The notes: generated by a model not told the origin, from the sequence alone. DNA of 64,000 nt from JBKHDT01 sp046541195 (GCA_046541195.1 JBKHDT010000002.1:1-64000), one strand, 5' to 3'. Positions 18,914 through 27,663 are shown, counted from the first letter of the stretch. Numbers and translations are program-made.

Positions 18914-20998
18914 TCAGCCACCCAGCCGCTTGATGAGCGTCTGCTGCGCACTGCGCAGCTTGGCGTTGTGATGCCGCTTGACCCGATGATACTGGCCATC
19001 CGGGCCGAGCTCCCAGGACCCGGCATTGTCGTTCATGTACAGGTCGAACGATTCCTCGACAACCCGGGCGCGCAGTTCCGGATCGTCGAGGGGGAAACCG
19101 CTCTCCATCCGCGCGAAGAAATTGCGTGGCATCCAGTCGGCGCTGGAGAGGAACAGTTCCTCCTCGCCGTCGTTGTAGAAGTAGAACACCCGCGGGTGCT
19201 CAAGAAAGCGTCCCATCACGGAGCGTACCCGGATATTGTCCGACAGCCCCGGAACGCCGGGCTTGAGGCAGCAGACACCCCGGATGATCAGGTCGACCTG
19301 CACCCCGGCCTGGGAAGCTTCGTACAGTGCCTCGATGATCTGGCGTTCGATCAGGGCATTCATCTTGGCGCGGACCATCGCCTTTTTGCCCGCCCGCGCA
19401 TTGGCAGTCTCCCGGCGGATTCGTTCGAGCATGCCGGCGTGCAGCGTGAAGGGCGACTGCAGCATGCGCTTGAGGCGGATACCCCGCCCAAGCCCCGTCA
19501 ACTGCATGAACAGCTTGTTGACGTCCTCGCCCAGGTAGCGGTCGTTGGTCAGCAACCCGTAGTCGGTGTAGAGCCGGGCCGTGCCGGCATGGTAGTTGCC
19601 CGTGCCCAGATGCACGAACCGCTTGAGCTTGTTGCGGGTGCGGCGCACCACCAGCGTGAGCTTGGCGTGCGTCTTGTAGCCGACGATGCCGTAGGCGACG
19701 TAGGCGCCGGCCTTCTGCAGGCGGGTCGCCAGCTCGATGTTCGCCTCCTCGTCAAAGCGGGCGCGCAACTCGATGACTGCCGTCACCTCCTTGCCCGCGT
19801 GCGCCGCGGCCTCGAGCGCCTCGACAATCGCCGAGTTCTTGCCGGTACGGTACAGCGTCATCTTGATGGCCACCACCCGCGGGTCCTGGGCCGCCTGGCG
19901 GATGAACTCGATCGTCGGCACGAACGACTGGTAGGGGTGGTGCAACAAGATCGCGCCGTGATGCTCGATCGCCTCGAAGATATTGCCCTGCGGGCCCAGC
20001 TCCGGCGGCAGCGCGGGCGAGAACGGCTCGTCCTTGAGGTCCGGACGGTCCACCAGTTCCTGCAGTGCCATCAGACGGTTGAGATTGACCGGCCCGTGGA
20101 CCTGGAACATGAACCGCCGCTCAATGGCGAACCGCTCAAGCAGGAAGTCGACCACGTCCGCCGGGCAGTTGTCGGCGACTTCAAGGCGAACCGCATCACC
20201 GAAATTGCGCTCGAACAGCCCGCCCTGGAGCGTCTTGAGCAGATCATCGTCATCATCGACGTCAACCAGCACGTCACTGTTGCGGGTGACCCGGAACTGG
20301 TAGCAGCCGGTCACCTTCATGCCCGGGAACAGCTCATCGACATGCGCGTGAATGATCGAGCTGAGGAACACGAAACTGTTCTTGCCGCCGGCCGCTTCCT
20401 CATCCATCCGGATGATGCGGGGCAGCGCCCGCGGCGCCTGCACGATGGCCATCCAGCCATCCCGGCCGAAGTCATCCCGCCCCTCCAGCGACACCACGAA
20501 GTTCAGGCTCTTGTTGAGAATCCGCGGGAAGGGATGCGCCGGGTCCAGGCCCAGCGGGGTCAGCAGGGGCAGCAGTTCCCGGCGGAAGAACTGCTTGACC
20601 CACAGTGCCTGCCCCTCGCTCCAGTGGGTGCGCCGGATGAAGTGGATGTCCTGCCCGGCGAGTGCGGGAATCAGATCCTTGTTGAGGGTTTCGTACTGGT
20701 CGTGCACCAGCTTCTGGGCGGCGTCACCAATCGCGTCAAGCTGCTCGGTCGGACTCATGCCGGAATCATCAGGCCGGTTCAGTCCGGCGCGCATCTGCTG
20801 GATCACGCCCGCCACGCGCACCTCGAAGAACTCGTCCAGATTGCTTGAGGAAATGCAGAGAAACTTGAGCCGCTCAAGCAGCGGCACTTCGGTATCCTGG
20901 GCAAGCTCAAGCACCCGCCGATTGAAGGCGAGCAGGCTCAATTCCCGGTTGATGAACTCGGCAGCAGGCTGCGCGGTGGCGGGGTTTTCGGTCGTCAT
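18914..20998 (-). CDS. ppk1: Polyphosphate kinase PPK1
   Basis: PPK1 makes inorganic polyphosphate from ATP. From the ATG at 20998 the product is 694 residues, a normal length. The N-terminal domain begins with FINRELSLLAFNRRVLELA. The catalytic C-terminal part has LGTGNYHAGTARLYTDYGLL with the histidine autophosphorylated in the family, and GKEVTAVIELRARFDEEANI with an ATP-binding Arg. An upstream ATG-equivalent at 21049 would add 17 residues without family resemblance, so I chose the internal start. It is divergent from phoU, a common pairing in phosphate metabolism. Confidence 0.96.
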   Translation of the reverse strand: MTTENPATAQPAAEFINRELSLLAFNRRVLELAQDTEVPLLERLKFLCISSSNLDEFFEVRVAGVIQQMRAGLNRPDDSGMSPTEQLDAIGDAAQKLVHDQYETLNKDLIPALAGQDIHFIRRTHWSEGQALWVKQFFRRELLPLLTPLGLDPAHPFPRILNKSLNFVVSLEGRDDFGRDGWMAIVQAPRALPRIIRMDEEAAGGKNSFVFLSSIIHAHVDELFPGMKVTGCYQFRVTRNSDVLVDVDDDDDLLKTLQGGLFERNFGDAVRLEVADNCPADVVDFLLERFAIERRFMFQVHGPVNLNRLMALQELVDRPDLKDEPFSPALPPELGPQGNIFEAIEHHGAILLHHPYQSFVPTIEFIRQAAQDPRVVAIKMTLYRTGKNSAIVEALEAAAHAGKEVTAVIELRARFDEEANIELATRLQKAGAYVAYGIVGYKTHAKLTLVVRRTRNKLKRFVHLGTGNYHAGTARLYTDYGLLTNDRYLGEDVNKLFMQLTGLGRGIRLKRMLQSPFTLHAGMLERIRRETANARAGKKAMVRAKMNALIERQIIEALYEASQAGVQVDLIIRGVCCLKPGVPGLSDNIRVRSVMGRFLEHPRVFYFYNDGEEELFLSSADWMPRNFFARMESGFPLDDPELRARVVEESFDLYMNDNAGSWELGPDGQYHRVKRHHNAKLRSAQQTLIKRLGG

Positions 20999-21160
20999 GG
21001 AAACGCAACTCTTGAGGATTAGAATTCGCTGTCTGACATAGTGTGCCAAAATTGGATTGTTGGCCAGCCCTGCCCGCCAGTTTTCGGCAGGGGATGCTCA
21101 GGATGAATCAACCCGGTGACATCCCCGTTTCACCTCTCGAACAGAAGGCACGTATTCGAC

Positions 21161-21859
21161 ATGGAACAGCTCTCTTCTCATACAATCTCTCGCTACGACG
21201 AAGACCTCGCCAAACTGCGGACGATGATGCTCAAGATGGGCGGGATCGCCGAGCAACACGTTCAGGACGCGCTGGCCTTCCTCCTGGAAGGCAACGTGGA
21301 CCGCGGTGAAAACGCGCTCAGGGATCAGGACATCAACATGATGGAAGTCTCCATCGATGAAATGGCCATCACGGCGATCGCGCGCTACCAGCCCACCGCC
21401 AACGACCTGCGCATGATCGTGACCATCATCAAGGCAATCACCGATATCGAGCGGATCGGAGACAAGGCCGAGAAGATCGCCAAGCTTGCGCCGGAGGTGG
21501 CGCCGATCCTGGCCGAGGGACATTTCAACGGGCATTTCAACGTGATGGCCCGCACCGTGAAGCAGATGCTGCATGACACGCTGGACGCATTCGCGCGCAT
21601 GGATGCAGCAGCGGCCGAAGAGATCATCCGCCGGGACGCGCACGTCAACGAGGAATACGACACCGTGCACAAGGTCCTGATCCGCTACATGGCAGATCGC
21701 CCGCATTCGGCCGAGCAGAGCCTGAAAATCCTTGGCTGCATGCGCGCCATGGAGCGCATCGGGGATCACTGCACCAACATCGCCGAGCACGTGGTCTTCC
21801 AGGTCCAGGGCAGGGATGTACGCCACGAAGTGCCTGGGGATGACAGCGATCAGACCTGA
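21161..21859 (+). CDS. phoU: Phosphate signalling protein PhoU
   Basis: PhoU mediates negative signalling between the Pst phosphate transporter and the PhoR/PhoB pair. The 232-residue, all-helical product has two PhoU repeats. Each has a metal-binding type motif with E/D-x3-D: IERIGDKAEKIA in the first half and MERIGDHCTNIAEHV in the second. The start MEQLSSHTISRYDEDL matches the family; the frame is open 45 bases further upstream. No pst or pho genes are in the window, so phoU stands alone here, divergent from ppk1. Confidence 0.95.
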   Translation: MEQLSSHTISRYDEDLAKLRTMMLKMGGIAEQHVQDALAFLLEGNVDRGENALRDQDINMMEVSIDEMAITAIARYQPTANDLRMIVTIIKAITDIERIGDKAEKIAKLAPEVAPILAEGHFNGHFNVMARTVKQMLHDTLDAFARMDAAAAEEIIRRDAHVNEEYDTVHKVLIRYMADRPHSAEQSLKILGCMRAMERIGDHCTNIAEHVVFQVQGRDVRHEVPGDDSDQT

Positions 21860-21937
21860 CTGCCGTTTGGTCGCACCCAGGAACGTCCGGAGCCGGCCGA
21901 CCTCATCCGGCTTTAGGCGCGAACCGTACTGAAGCCG

Positions 21938-21993
21938 GACCCTGCCGCGCGTCGCGCCCGGCGCCGACCTCGACCGACCTGCGCGGCAGGGTC
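21938..21993. repeat. 13-bp perfect inverted repeat downstream of phoU
   Basis: The arms gaccctgccgcgc (21938-21950) and gcgcggcagggtc (21981-21993) are perfect reverse complements separated by 30 bases. A second, stronger hairpin follows at 22012-22041. The pair sits in the convergent gap between phoU and the sulfide dehydrogenase gene, so a role in RNA 3' end stability or a REP-like origin is possible. No protein-coding frame needs it. Confidence 0.5.
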
Positions 21994-22011
21994 ATCATGC
22001 GGCCAGACGCA

Positions 22012-22041
22012 ACAAGGCCCCGACAACCGTCGGGGCCTTGT
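22012..22041. terminator. Hairpin terminator between phoU and fccB
   Basis: A 13-bp perfect stem (acaaggccccgac / gtcggggccttgt) with a four-base loop lies between two convergent genes. No long U-run follows on either strand, but the stem is strong and the position suits a bidirectional terminator. Confidence 0.7.
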
Positions 22042-22143
22042 CAACTCTGCCATTTTCGGTGCGATCCGGTCATCAGGCACCAATCCACGGGATGACCGGC
22101 ACATCACGGGCCAACGGCAACACCGCTGGCGTGCACCAGGCAC

Positions 22144-23430
22144 TCAACCCTTGTTCCAGCCCCAGATGTCATCGGAAATGCTGGTGTACCAGCCTTCGGC
22201 ATAGAGAGCCTCCATCTGCTTGTCGCCATCGGCCGGCGAGACACCACCCGCACCCTGGACCGATACGTTCTCGCCGAATTCATTGACCCGGTAGACCGCG
22301 GAAACCGAGATTCCGTAATCCGGAGAAACCAGGCTGTAGCAGGTATTGACCAGGCTCGGCACCTCGAAGGGCTGGTCGTTGATCAGCGAGACGACCGCGG
22401 CCGCACAGATCTTGGCCTGCGAATTCGCCGAATAGCCGGACTTGGGCATGGCCCCGGGCACGCAGGCATCACCGACCACATGGATGTTCGGCACCTGCAG
22501 GGACTCGTAGGTCTCGTGATTGACGGGGCACCAGCCGGCGTCGTTTGTCAGTCCCGCCTGATGGGCAATCTTGCCGGCCTTCTGCGGCGGGATGACATTG
22601 GCCACGTCGGCGCGAACGGTCTCGCCGGCGATAACCTCCATGCGGGCGGTGTTCACACCGGTCACCATGCCGCCATCCGAATAGCCCACCCACTCGATCA
22701 TGTCGCCGTACAGAGTATCCCAGCCTGCGGTGAACAGCGGCTTCTTGGAGAACTGGTCCTTGGCATCCAGGATCAGGATCTTGGCGCGCGGCTTGTGGTT
22801 CTTGAAGTAGTTGGCAATCAGGCCGGCGCGCTCGTACGGCCCGGGCGGGCAGCGGAACGGGTTCGGCGGCGCGGTCATAACGAACAGCCCCCCGTCGGGC
22901 ATCGCCTCCAGTTGCGACCGCAGCAACTCGGTCTGCGGGCCGGCCTGCCAGGCGTGGGGCATGATCTCGGCGGCCTCCGGCCCGTAGCCCTCGATGGCTT
23001 CCCACTTGAAATCGATGCCGGGCGAGACCACCAGCCGGTCATAGGTCATGCTCCGGCCGCTCTTCAGGGTGACCGTGCGCTTTTCTCCATCCACCGCGGT
23101 CACGTAATCCTTCACCACATTGACACCGGCGGTCTTCTCAAGATCGTCGAAGCCGTGAGTAATGTAGTCCATATCCTTGAACCCGCCGAGTACCCAGTTG
23201 GAAGCCGGGCAGGTACTGAAACTTGATTTGGGGTCGATCATGGTGACCCGGATCTGCGGATCGAACTTACGGATGTACCGGGCGGCGGTCGCACCGCCGA
23301 AACCACCACCGATGACCACCACGTGGGCCTTGCCGGACCCCGGGCCACCGGTACCGGCACAGCCGGCAAAAAGACCGGCACCCGCGACACCCGCGGATAC
23401 CTTGAGAAAAGAACGACGTGAGACTGTCAT
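22144..23430 (-). CDS. fccB: Flavocytochrome c sulfide dehydrogenase, flavoprotein subunit
   Basis: This subunit oxidises sulfide to sulfur in the periplasm and passes electrons to a partner cytochrome. The 428-residue protein starts with a twin-arginine signal (SRRSFLK, residues 4-10), followed by an FAD-binding fold with VVVIGGGFGG at 37-46. Cys74 sits where FAD is covalently attached in the family. Cys194 and Cys364 (in NTCYS) are candidates for the redox-active pair. It lies downstream of the gene for a small c-type cytochrome on the same strand, the expected fccA-fccB order. Confidence 0.92.
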   Translation of the reverse strand: MTVSRRSFLKVSAGVAGAGLFAGCAGTGGPGSGKAHVVVIGGGFGGATAARYIRKFDPQIRVTMIDPKSSFSTCPASNWVLGGFKDMDYITHGFDDLEKTAGVNVVKDYVTAVDGEKRTVTLKSGRSMTYDRLVVSPGIDFKWEAIEGYGPEAAEIMPHAWQAGPQTELLRSQLEAMPDGGLFVMTAPPNPFRCPPGPYERAGLIANYFKNHKPRAKILILDAKDQFSKKPLFTAGWDTLYGDMIEWVGYSDGGMVTGVNTARMEVIAGETVRADVANVIPPQKAGKIAHQAGLTNDAGWCPVNHETYESLQVPNIHVVGDACVPGAMPKSGYSANSQAKICAAAVVSLINDQPFEVPSLVNTCYSLVSPDYGISVSAVYRVNEFGENVSVQGAGGVSPADGDKQMEALYAEGWYTSISDDIWGWNKG

Positions 23431-23588
23431 GATGAACTCCTTGAAAATTCGGTATCAGACAACCGAGGTTCAACGCCTGGAGGATGCCGTGCTCAACACG
23501 CCCTCAGGATCTCAACCATCCCGGCTGTCGCGCGTCACCGGAAGCTGCGGCGCCGTCTGCCGCACACCGGCTCAGCTTGGCGGAAGGC

Positions 23589-23906
23589 TCAGTTGCCGGG
23601 CAGGCCCGCAAAGAACTCGGCAACCGCACTCAGTTCCTCGTCCGTGTATCCCTTGGCGATACGGTTCATCACCGTGCCTTCACGCTGGTCGTTCTTGAAG
23701 TCCAGCAACTGGCGGGTCATGACCTGCGCATTGCGGCCGGCCAGCGATACGATCGACCCCTTGCTGATGCCATTGGCGCCATGGCAACCCATGCAGGTGT
23801 AACCGACCGTGGCGCCCGATGCATCTGCAGCCTGCGCCTGAAAGGACACCCCAAGCAGCGCCAGCGCTGCCAGCGCCGGCGCCAGATAACGCGCTTTCTT
23901 CCTCAT
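23589..23906 (-). CDS. fccA: Small monoheme cytochrome c, probable FccA subunit
   Basis: This 105-residue exported cytochrome probably accepts electrons from the flavoprotein encoded next to it. After a signal peptide (MRKKARYLAPALAALALLGV, cleavage near AQAAD) there is one heme site, CMGCH. A C-terminal helix and an axial Met candidate (GTVMNRIAKGYTDEELSAVAEFFAG) follow, typical of class I cytochromes of the c553 type. The ATG at 23906 has a good ribosome site (GAAGGAG). One heme makes it a single-domain FccA, not the diheme form of some purple sulfur bacteria. Confidence 0.88.
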   Translation of the reverse strand: MRKKARYLAPALAALALLGVSFQAQAADASGATVGYTCMGCHGANGISKGSIVSLAGRNAQVMTRQLLDFKNDQREGTVMNRIAKGYTDEELSAVAEFFAGLPGN

Positions 23907-24521
23907 TTCTGACTCCTTCAAATGGTGCATTCGTGCCCGGATTCCCGAAAGAAGCTTTGCCTTAAAGCCCTCCCTGGCTCCGGTCCGGGTTGCCCGGGCC
24001 GATACGCGCCCGGCCCGGGCTCCGTGTTTCGATGGCTTGCGCCATGGTGCGGCGGGGCATCCATGCCCATCAAGGGAATCTCAAAGCGTTTGCAAGGATC
24101 CCCGAACCGGCAGAAGCCCCGAACGGACTCCTCAACCGGTTGCCGTAGGCTGGCGCCAATGCTTGTATTGAAAAATTTGTCGCCTTTTGGTCGCCGCCGC
24201 CCAAAGTGACCCTAATTTTTCTTCAACTCAAATAAATTTTTTTGATAATCACCTAGTAAAGCTAAGGTTTTTTTTCGCCCGGGTCGTCCCGGCAAGCAGT
24301 CATCCCCGGATCATCCCCGGGCGTCCCGGCACGAAGCCTTCCCTGGGCTTCGCGGGCTTGCGCCACGAGCACGTCAAAGGCGCTGAATCCGACCCGGGCG
24401 GGCCATGCAAAGCCCAGGGAAGGCTTCGTGCCGGGGCGCCATCTGGGGCATCCATGCCCCGACCGGGAATCTGCAGCATTCGGGCAACGATTCCCCGGAA
24501 GAAGATTTCTTCAAAAAAGGC
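23907..24521. other. Non-coding stretch between fccAB and the tRNA operon
   Basis: About 600 bases have no believable gene. The stretch contains a perfect 26-bp inverted repeat (24325-24435) and related imperfect repeats; the phrase ggggcatccatgccc occurs near 24054 and again near 24445. It also contains an unusually AT-rich patch at about 24205-24282 with runs of T and A. It must also hold the fccAB promoter, which I could not place with confidence. Confidence 0.6.
24325..24435. repeat. Perfect 26-bp inverted repeat with a 59-base spacer
   Basis: The left arm 24325-24350 (cccggcacgaagcc then ttccctgggctt) is the exact reverse complement of the right arm 24410-24435. The 59-base spacer is GC-rich and non-coding. 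Such a long perfect palindrome in intergenic DNA suggests a mobile repeat (MITE or REP-like) or a structured RNA. Related phrases are found 300-400 bases away on the fccAB side. Confidence 0.85.
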
Positions 24522-24549
24522 TTGCGCGCCGCAAACACCTGCGTATAAT
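24522..24549 (+). promoter_or_regulatory. Sigma-70 promoter of the tRNA operon
   Basis: A -35 box ttgcgc (24522-24527) and a consensus -10 box tataat (24544-24549) are separated by 16 bases. A GC-rich discriminator (gcgcctcc) follows, typical of stable-RNA promoters under stringent control. The first tRNA begins 48 bases downstream of the -10 box. Confidence 0.8.
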
Positions 24550-24597
24550 GCGCCTCCTATCGACGCGGCGGACCTCAGGTTTCGTCGCCCGGAGCAA

Positions 24598-24673
<76 letters not shown>

Positions 24674-24682
24674 GATTGATCC

Positions 24683-24758
24683 GGGTGGTTAGCTCAGCTG
24701 GTAGAGCGGCGCCCTTACAAGGCGTAGGTCGGGAGTTCGATCCTCTCACCACCCACCA
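24683..24758 (+). tRNA. tRNA-Val (anticodon TAC)
   Basis: This is a 76-base cloverleaf with acceptor stem gggtggt/accaccc-type pairing and D-arm agctcagctggtagagc. The anticodon loop cttacaa has anticodon TAC, the T-arm has gttcgat, and CCA is encoded. It lies 9 bases after tRNA-Gly. Confidence 0.97.
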
Positions 24759-24764
24759 AAACAC

Positions 24765-24841
24765 GCAGCGGTAGTTCAGTTGGTTAGAATACCGGCCTGT
24801 CACGCCGGGGGTCGCGGGTTCGAGTCCCGTCCGCTGCGCCA
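24765..24841 (+). tRNA. tRNA-Asp (anticodon GTC)
   Basis: This is a 77-base cloverleaf with acceptor stem gcagcgg/ccgctgc. The anticodon loop is ctgtcac with anticodon GTC, the T-arm has gttcgag, and CCA is encoded. It lies six bases after tRNA-Val and ten bases before a strong terminator. Confidence 0.97.
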
Positions 24842-24850
24842 TATCCCCGC

Positions 24851-24880
24851 AAAAGAGCGAGCCCCGTGGCTCGCTCTTTT
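24851..24880 (+). terminator. Rho-independent terminator of the tRNA operon
   Basis: A 13-bp perfect stem, aaaagagcgagcc / ggctcgctctttt, has a four-base loop and ends in four T. It lies directly after tRNA-Asp and closes the tRNA transcription unit. Confidence 0.9.
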
Positions 24881-25106
24881 GCTGTCTGCCTCAGTAAACC
24901 CGCTGCAGGCTGCTATCCTAGGACGGCTGTGCAGGGAACCATGCCGAACCCCCTGCACCCCCAACGCCAGCCGGGCCCATGCTTCTGCAACCAGCCCTGC
25001 CCGGCGGGCTCCCGTCATGACACCGGCGTCGGCACAAGGTACGCCATGCCCTGGCACGCCGGCGGCCCGACACTGCCTTTTCCAATCCGCATGGAGGAAT
25101 CGCACC

Positions 25107-25592
25107 ATGATCGAAGTCAACGCGCACCTGCCGGAATGCACCCTGCACTGTCGCGGTCAGCAAGGGCTGGACGGCATCACCGTGAGCGAACTGACCCGCG
25201 GTCGTCTCGTCGTCATTTTCGCGGTACCCGGCGCCTTTACCCCGACCTGCTCGGAGGCACACCTGCCCGGATTCCAGGCCGTGGCGCACAAGTTGCGCGA
25301 CCTGGGCGTGGAGGAAATCGCCTGCGTTGCGGTCAATGACCCCTTCGTGATGCGCGCTTGGGCAGAGGCCGGGAATGTCGGTGAGGAGATCTCGCTGCTC
25401 TCGGACGGCAACGGTGTCTTCACGCGCGCGCTGGGCATGGATCGCGACATGAGCCAGGCCGCAATGGGCGTGCGCTCGAAGCGCTATGCGATGGTCGTCG
25501 AGGACGGCGTCGTCCGCTGGCTCGGGGTGGACGAGAGCGGCCTGGAAAACTCCTCGGCAGAGGCCGTTCTGGCATTCCTCGAGTCCCGCTGA
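25107..25592 (+). CDS. Peroxiredoxin of the Prx5 type
   Basis: This thiol peroxidase reduces hydrogen peroxide and alkyl hydroperoxides. The 161-residue product has the Prx5 signature PGAFTPTCSEAHLPGF with the peroxidatic Cys48, and the later segment SLLSDGNGVFTRALGM typical of this subfamily. The frame is open upstream across the tRNA-Asp gene. The ATG at 25107 is preceded by a clear ribosome site (ggagga) and begins the family domain, so I use it. There is no fused glutaredoxin domain; the reductant is probably an external thiol protein. Confidence 0.9.
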   Translation: MIEVNAHLPECTLHCRGQQGLDGITVSELTRGRLVVIFAVPGAFTPTCSEAHLPGFQAVAHKLRDLGVEEIACVAVNDPFVMRAWAEAGNVGEEISLLSDGNGVFTRALGMDRDMSQAAMGVRSKRYAMVVEDGVVRWLGVDESGLENSSAEAVLAFLESR

Positions 25593-25801
25593 CCACGCTG
25601 TCCACCCGGCCGGACGATCACAGGATCACCCAGGGAAGCAAGGCGCGAGCGCCTGCCGGACGACGGGACTGTCCCGGCAGCGGAAATCCGCCGGACGGTC
25701 GCGGCCTGGTGCGCGATGCCATTGAGTCGCGGGCACGACTCGGGCATGGTCCGCCCCGAGTGTTGCAGCAGGGGCTCGGTATCGCGTCGCGCAGCCTTGT
25801 C

Positions 25802-26551
25802 CTAGCGGATCATCGGCCACATCTCTTCGACCGGCGCCCGGATGAACTCGGGCAACTCGCGCAATGACTGGCCGGCCGCCTCGAACCGCGCCCTGCGCAG
25901 ATCCTTGGGACCAAAGATCAGGACCGTGTTGTCCCGGTCGGGCAGGTGGATTGCCAGCGGCGCATGGGAAAAGCTGCGACTGATCGCGCTGCACTGCTGC
26001 CCAAACTCCGTCAGGCGCGTTCGCCACAGGTTGACCGCCATGACGCCATCGGCGACCAGTCGCTGGCGCAGTGCGGCGAAGAACGCCTCATCCAGGGCCA
26101 CCATGCCATCGGCATCGAACAGGTCGACCAAAACGATGTCCTGCCCGGGCGCCAGATCAATCACGCGCTCGCGCACGTCGCCGATCAGCAGGGAAAGGCC
26201 GGGATGTCCGACAGGCACGCCGAAGTGGCGCTCGGCCAAATCGACCACTGCCGGGCGGAGTTCCATGGCGGTGAGCCTGGCCGAGGTATGGCCAAGCACC
26301 AGTCGCGCCAGCGCCCCGCCGCCCAGGCCGAGCAGCGCCACCTGCGCGGGCTGCGGCACGAAGGCAAACGCGCAGGCCATCGCACGATAGTAACTGAAGG
26401 ACAGCAAATCGGGCGCGAAGCGAAACAGCTCGGTCTGGGCAACATGGTTTCCGAAATAGAGCCTGCGGGCGTCCACGGTTTCGTACACTTCGAGCAGCCC
26501 GTGCTCGTCGCGTAGGCGCTCGATGCAACGCCCGGGGCGTTTCGCTGTCAT
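25802..26551 (-). CDS. Spermidine-synthase-like methyltransferase-fold protein
   Basis: The 249-residue protein has the Rossmann fold of the polyamine synthase family. A glycine-rich nucleotide loop (VALLGLGGGALARLV), an acidic residue at the end of strand 2 (AMELRPAVVDLAERHF) and an acidic site VLVDLFDADG are visible. There is no membrane domain. The polyamine-specific motif around the active Asp is not strictly that of SpeE, and no speD is nearby, so the substrate is open. It is divergent from the unknown exported protein gene at 26588. Confidence 0.72.
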   Translation of the reverse strand: MTAKRPGRCIERLRDEHGLLEVYETVDARRLYFGNHVAQTELFRFAPDLLSFSYYRAMACAFAFVPQPAQVALLGLGGGALARLVLGHTSARLTAMELRPAVVDLAERHFGVPVGHPGLSLLIGDVRERVIDLAPGQDIVLVDLFDADGMVALDEAFFAALRQRLVADGVMAVNLWRTRLTEFGQQCSAISRSFSHAPLAIHLPDRDNTVLIFGPKDLRRARFEAAGQSLRELPEFIRAPVEEMWPMIR

Positions 26552-26587
26552 ATTTGCTCGTCCCCCTCGCTTCAGGAATAGGATCGA

Positions 26588-27511
26588 ATGATACGCGTAA
26601 TCCGTCAGCTCACCCTAGGCGCCCTGGCGCTGTTTCACGCATCGGCCGCGATGACTCAGGAGTTCCGTCCGGGTGACCGGGTGTTCATTCCTCTGTTCTC
26701 GGAAAACCTGCGCGAAGACGGCTATGCAACTGGCCGTGTGGATTCGGTCACCACCGATGGCCAGCTTGATGTCGTGATCTCGCGGTTCGAGGAAGGCAAG
26801 GGCAAGACCCTGTATGGAACCTGCAGTCCCAATTCGGCCTCGGTAATGGCCGGCGCCCGGATCGTCTCCGACGAGCCGCGCCGACTGCGCATCGAACACA
26901 ACATCGACCCGCAGGACGTCCTGCCTTACCGGGAAGGGCTGGACCAGTATCTGGAGCGCGAGAACCTCTCCACGGTGATCTTCAAGTGGCTTGGGGATGG
27001 CATGGCCATCACCCCGCAACGCCTGGAGGTGGCAGAGCGTCGCGCCATGGACCTCGACCTGCCGCGGATCGCCCTGGCCATGGAGCTCGCCCGGGAGCAG
27101 GTTCGCTCGACCGGCGGCAACGGGTTCCCCGTGCCCCCGGAGCAGGCACTGGCCGGAGCCCCCCCCATGCTCGCCGCCGTCGGCCGCAAGCTGCAGGAGG
27201 CGCCCGATGGGCTGGACGCTGCCGCGCTCATACTTTCCGGCGCCGAGCCGATGCAGGGCGACGACCTGCTGGCCTCGGTGATCGCGCGGATTGCCTTGCT
27301 GGTCCGCGAACAGCTCGACGCGGTCACCGCACAGATCGGCGAGCCCGAGGCAGCCGGCGATGACCTGGCCGGCCTGGAGGCGGTCTATCTGGGCTGGTAC
27401 CGGCTGATGACCGCCGACGATACCCGCCCCTACCTGAATGCCGACCTCGATTACTATCGCGGGCAGGTGCAAGAGGCGCTCGCACGCGGCGAGTGGCCCA
27501 GGCTGTACTAG
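26588..27511 (+). CDS. Exported protein of unknown function
   Basis: I do not recognise this 307-residue protein. It has a probable signal peptide (residues 1-23: MIRVIRQLTLGALALFHASA, cleavage near AMTQ). A beta-rich N-terminal part reads like a small barrel or Tudor/SH3-like fold (FRPGDRVFIPLFSENLREDG, ATGRVDSVTTDGQLDVVISR). A helical C-terminal half of about 200 residues follows. One cysteine (YGTCSPNS) lies around residue 78. There is no membrane segment after the signal and no lipobox. The neighbours are a spermidine-synthase-like gene (divergent) and prk (convergent), and neither explains it. Confidence 0.7.
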   Translation: MIRVIRQLTLGALALFHASAAMTQEFRPGDRVFIPLFSENLREDGYATGRVDSVTTDGQLDVVISRFEEGKGKTLYGTCSPNSASVMAGARIVSDEPRRLRIEHNIDPQDVLPYREGLDQYLERENLSTVIFKWLGDGMAITPQRLEVAERRAMDLDLPRIALAMELAREQVRSTGGNGFPVPPEQALAGAPPMLAAVGRKLQEAPDGLDAAALILSGAEPMQGDDLLASVIARIALLVREQLDAVTAQIGEPEAAGDDLAGLEAVYLGWYRLMTADDTRPYLNADLDYYRGQVQEALARGEWPRLY

Positions 27512-27663
27512 GCAGGGAGGCTCTGCGCGCAGCCATCCACGGTTTCGCGGGCCTGGGGCCTGCACCGTGGCACGGCAGGGCTTGCACGTCCTGCGCGCAA
27601 ATGGTCGCAGCGGCCCGTGTTCTAAGGTTGGCCGGCCTGTCCCCTGGCGCGCAGGAACGTCAA

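Noticed and set aside
18413..20848. Plus-strand open frame of 811 codons opposite gspF and ppk1
   Set aside because: It is a shadow of ppk1 and the start of gspF; there are no recognisable motifs and no ribosome site.
24780..25106. Upstream extension of the peroxiredoxin gene
   Set aside because: The open frame continues through tRNA-Asp and its terminator; the family domain and a strong ribosome site place the start at 25107.
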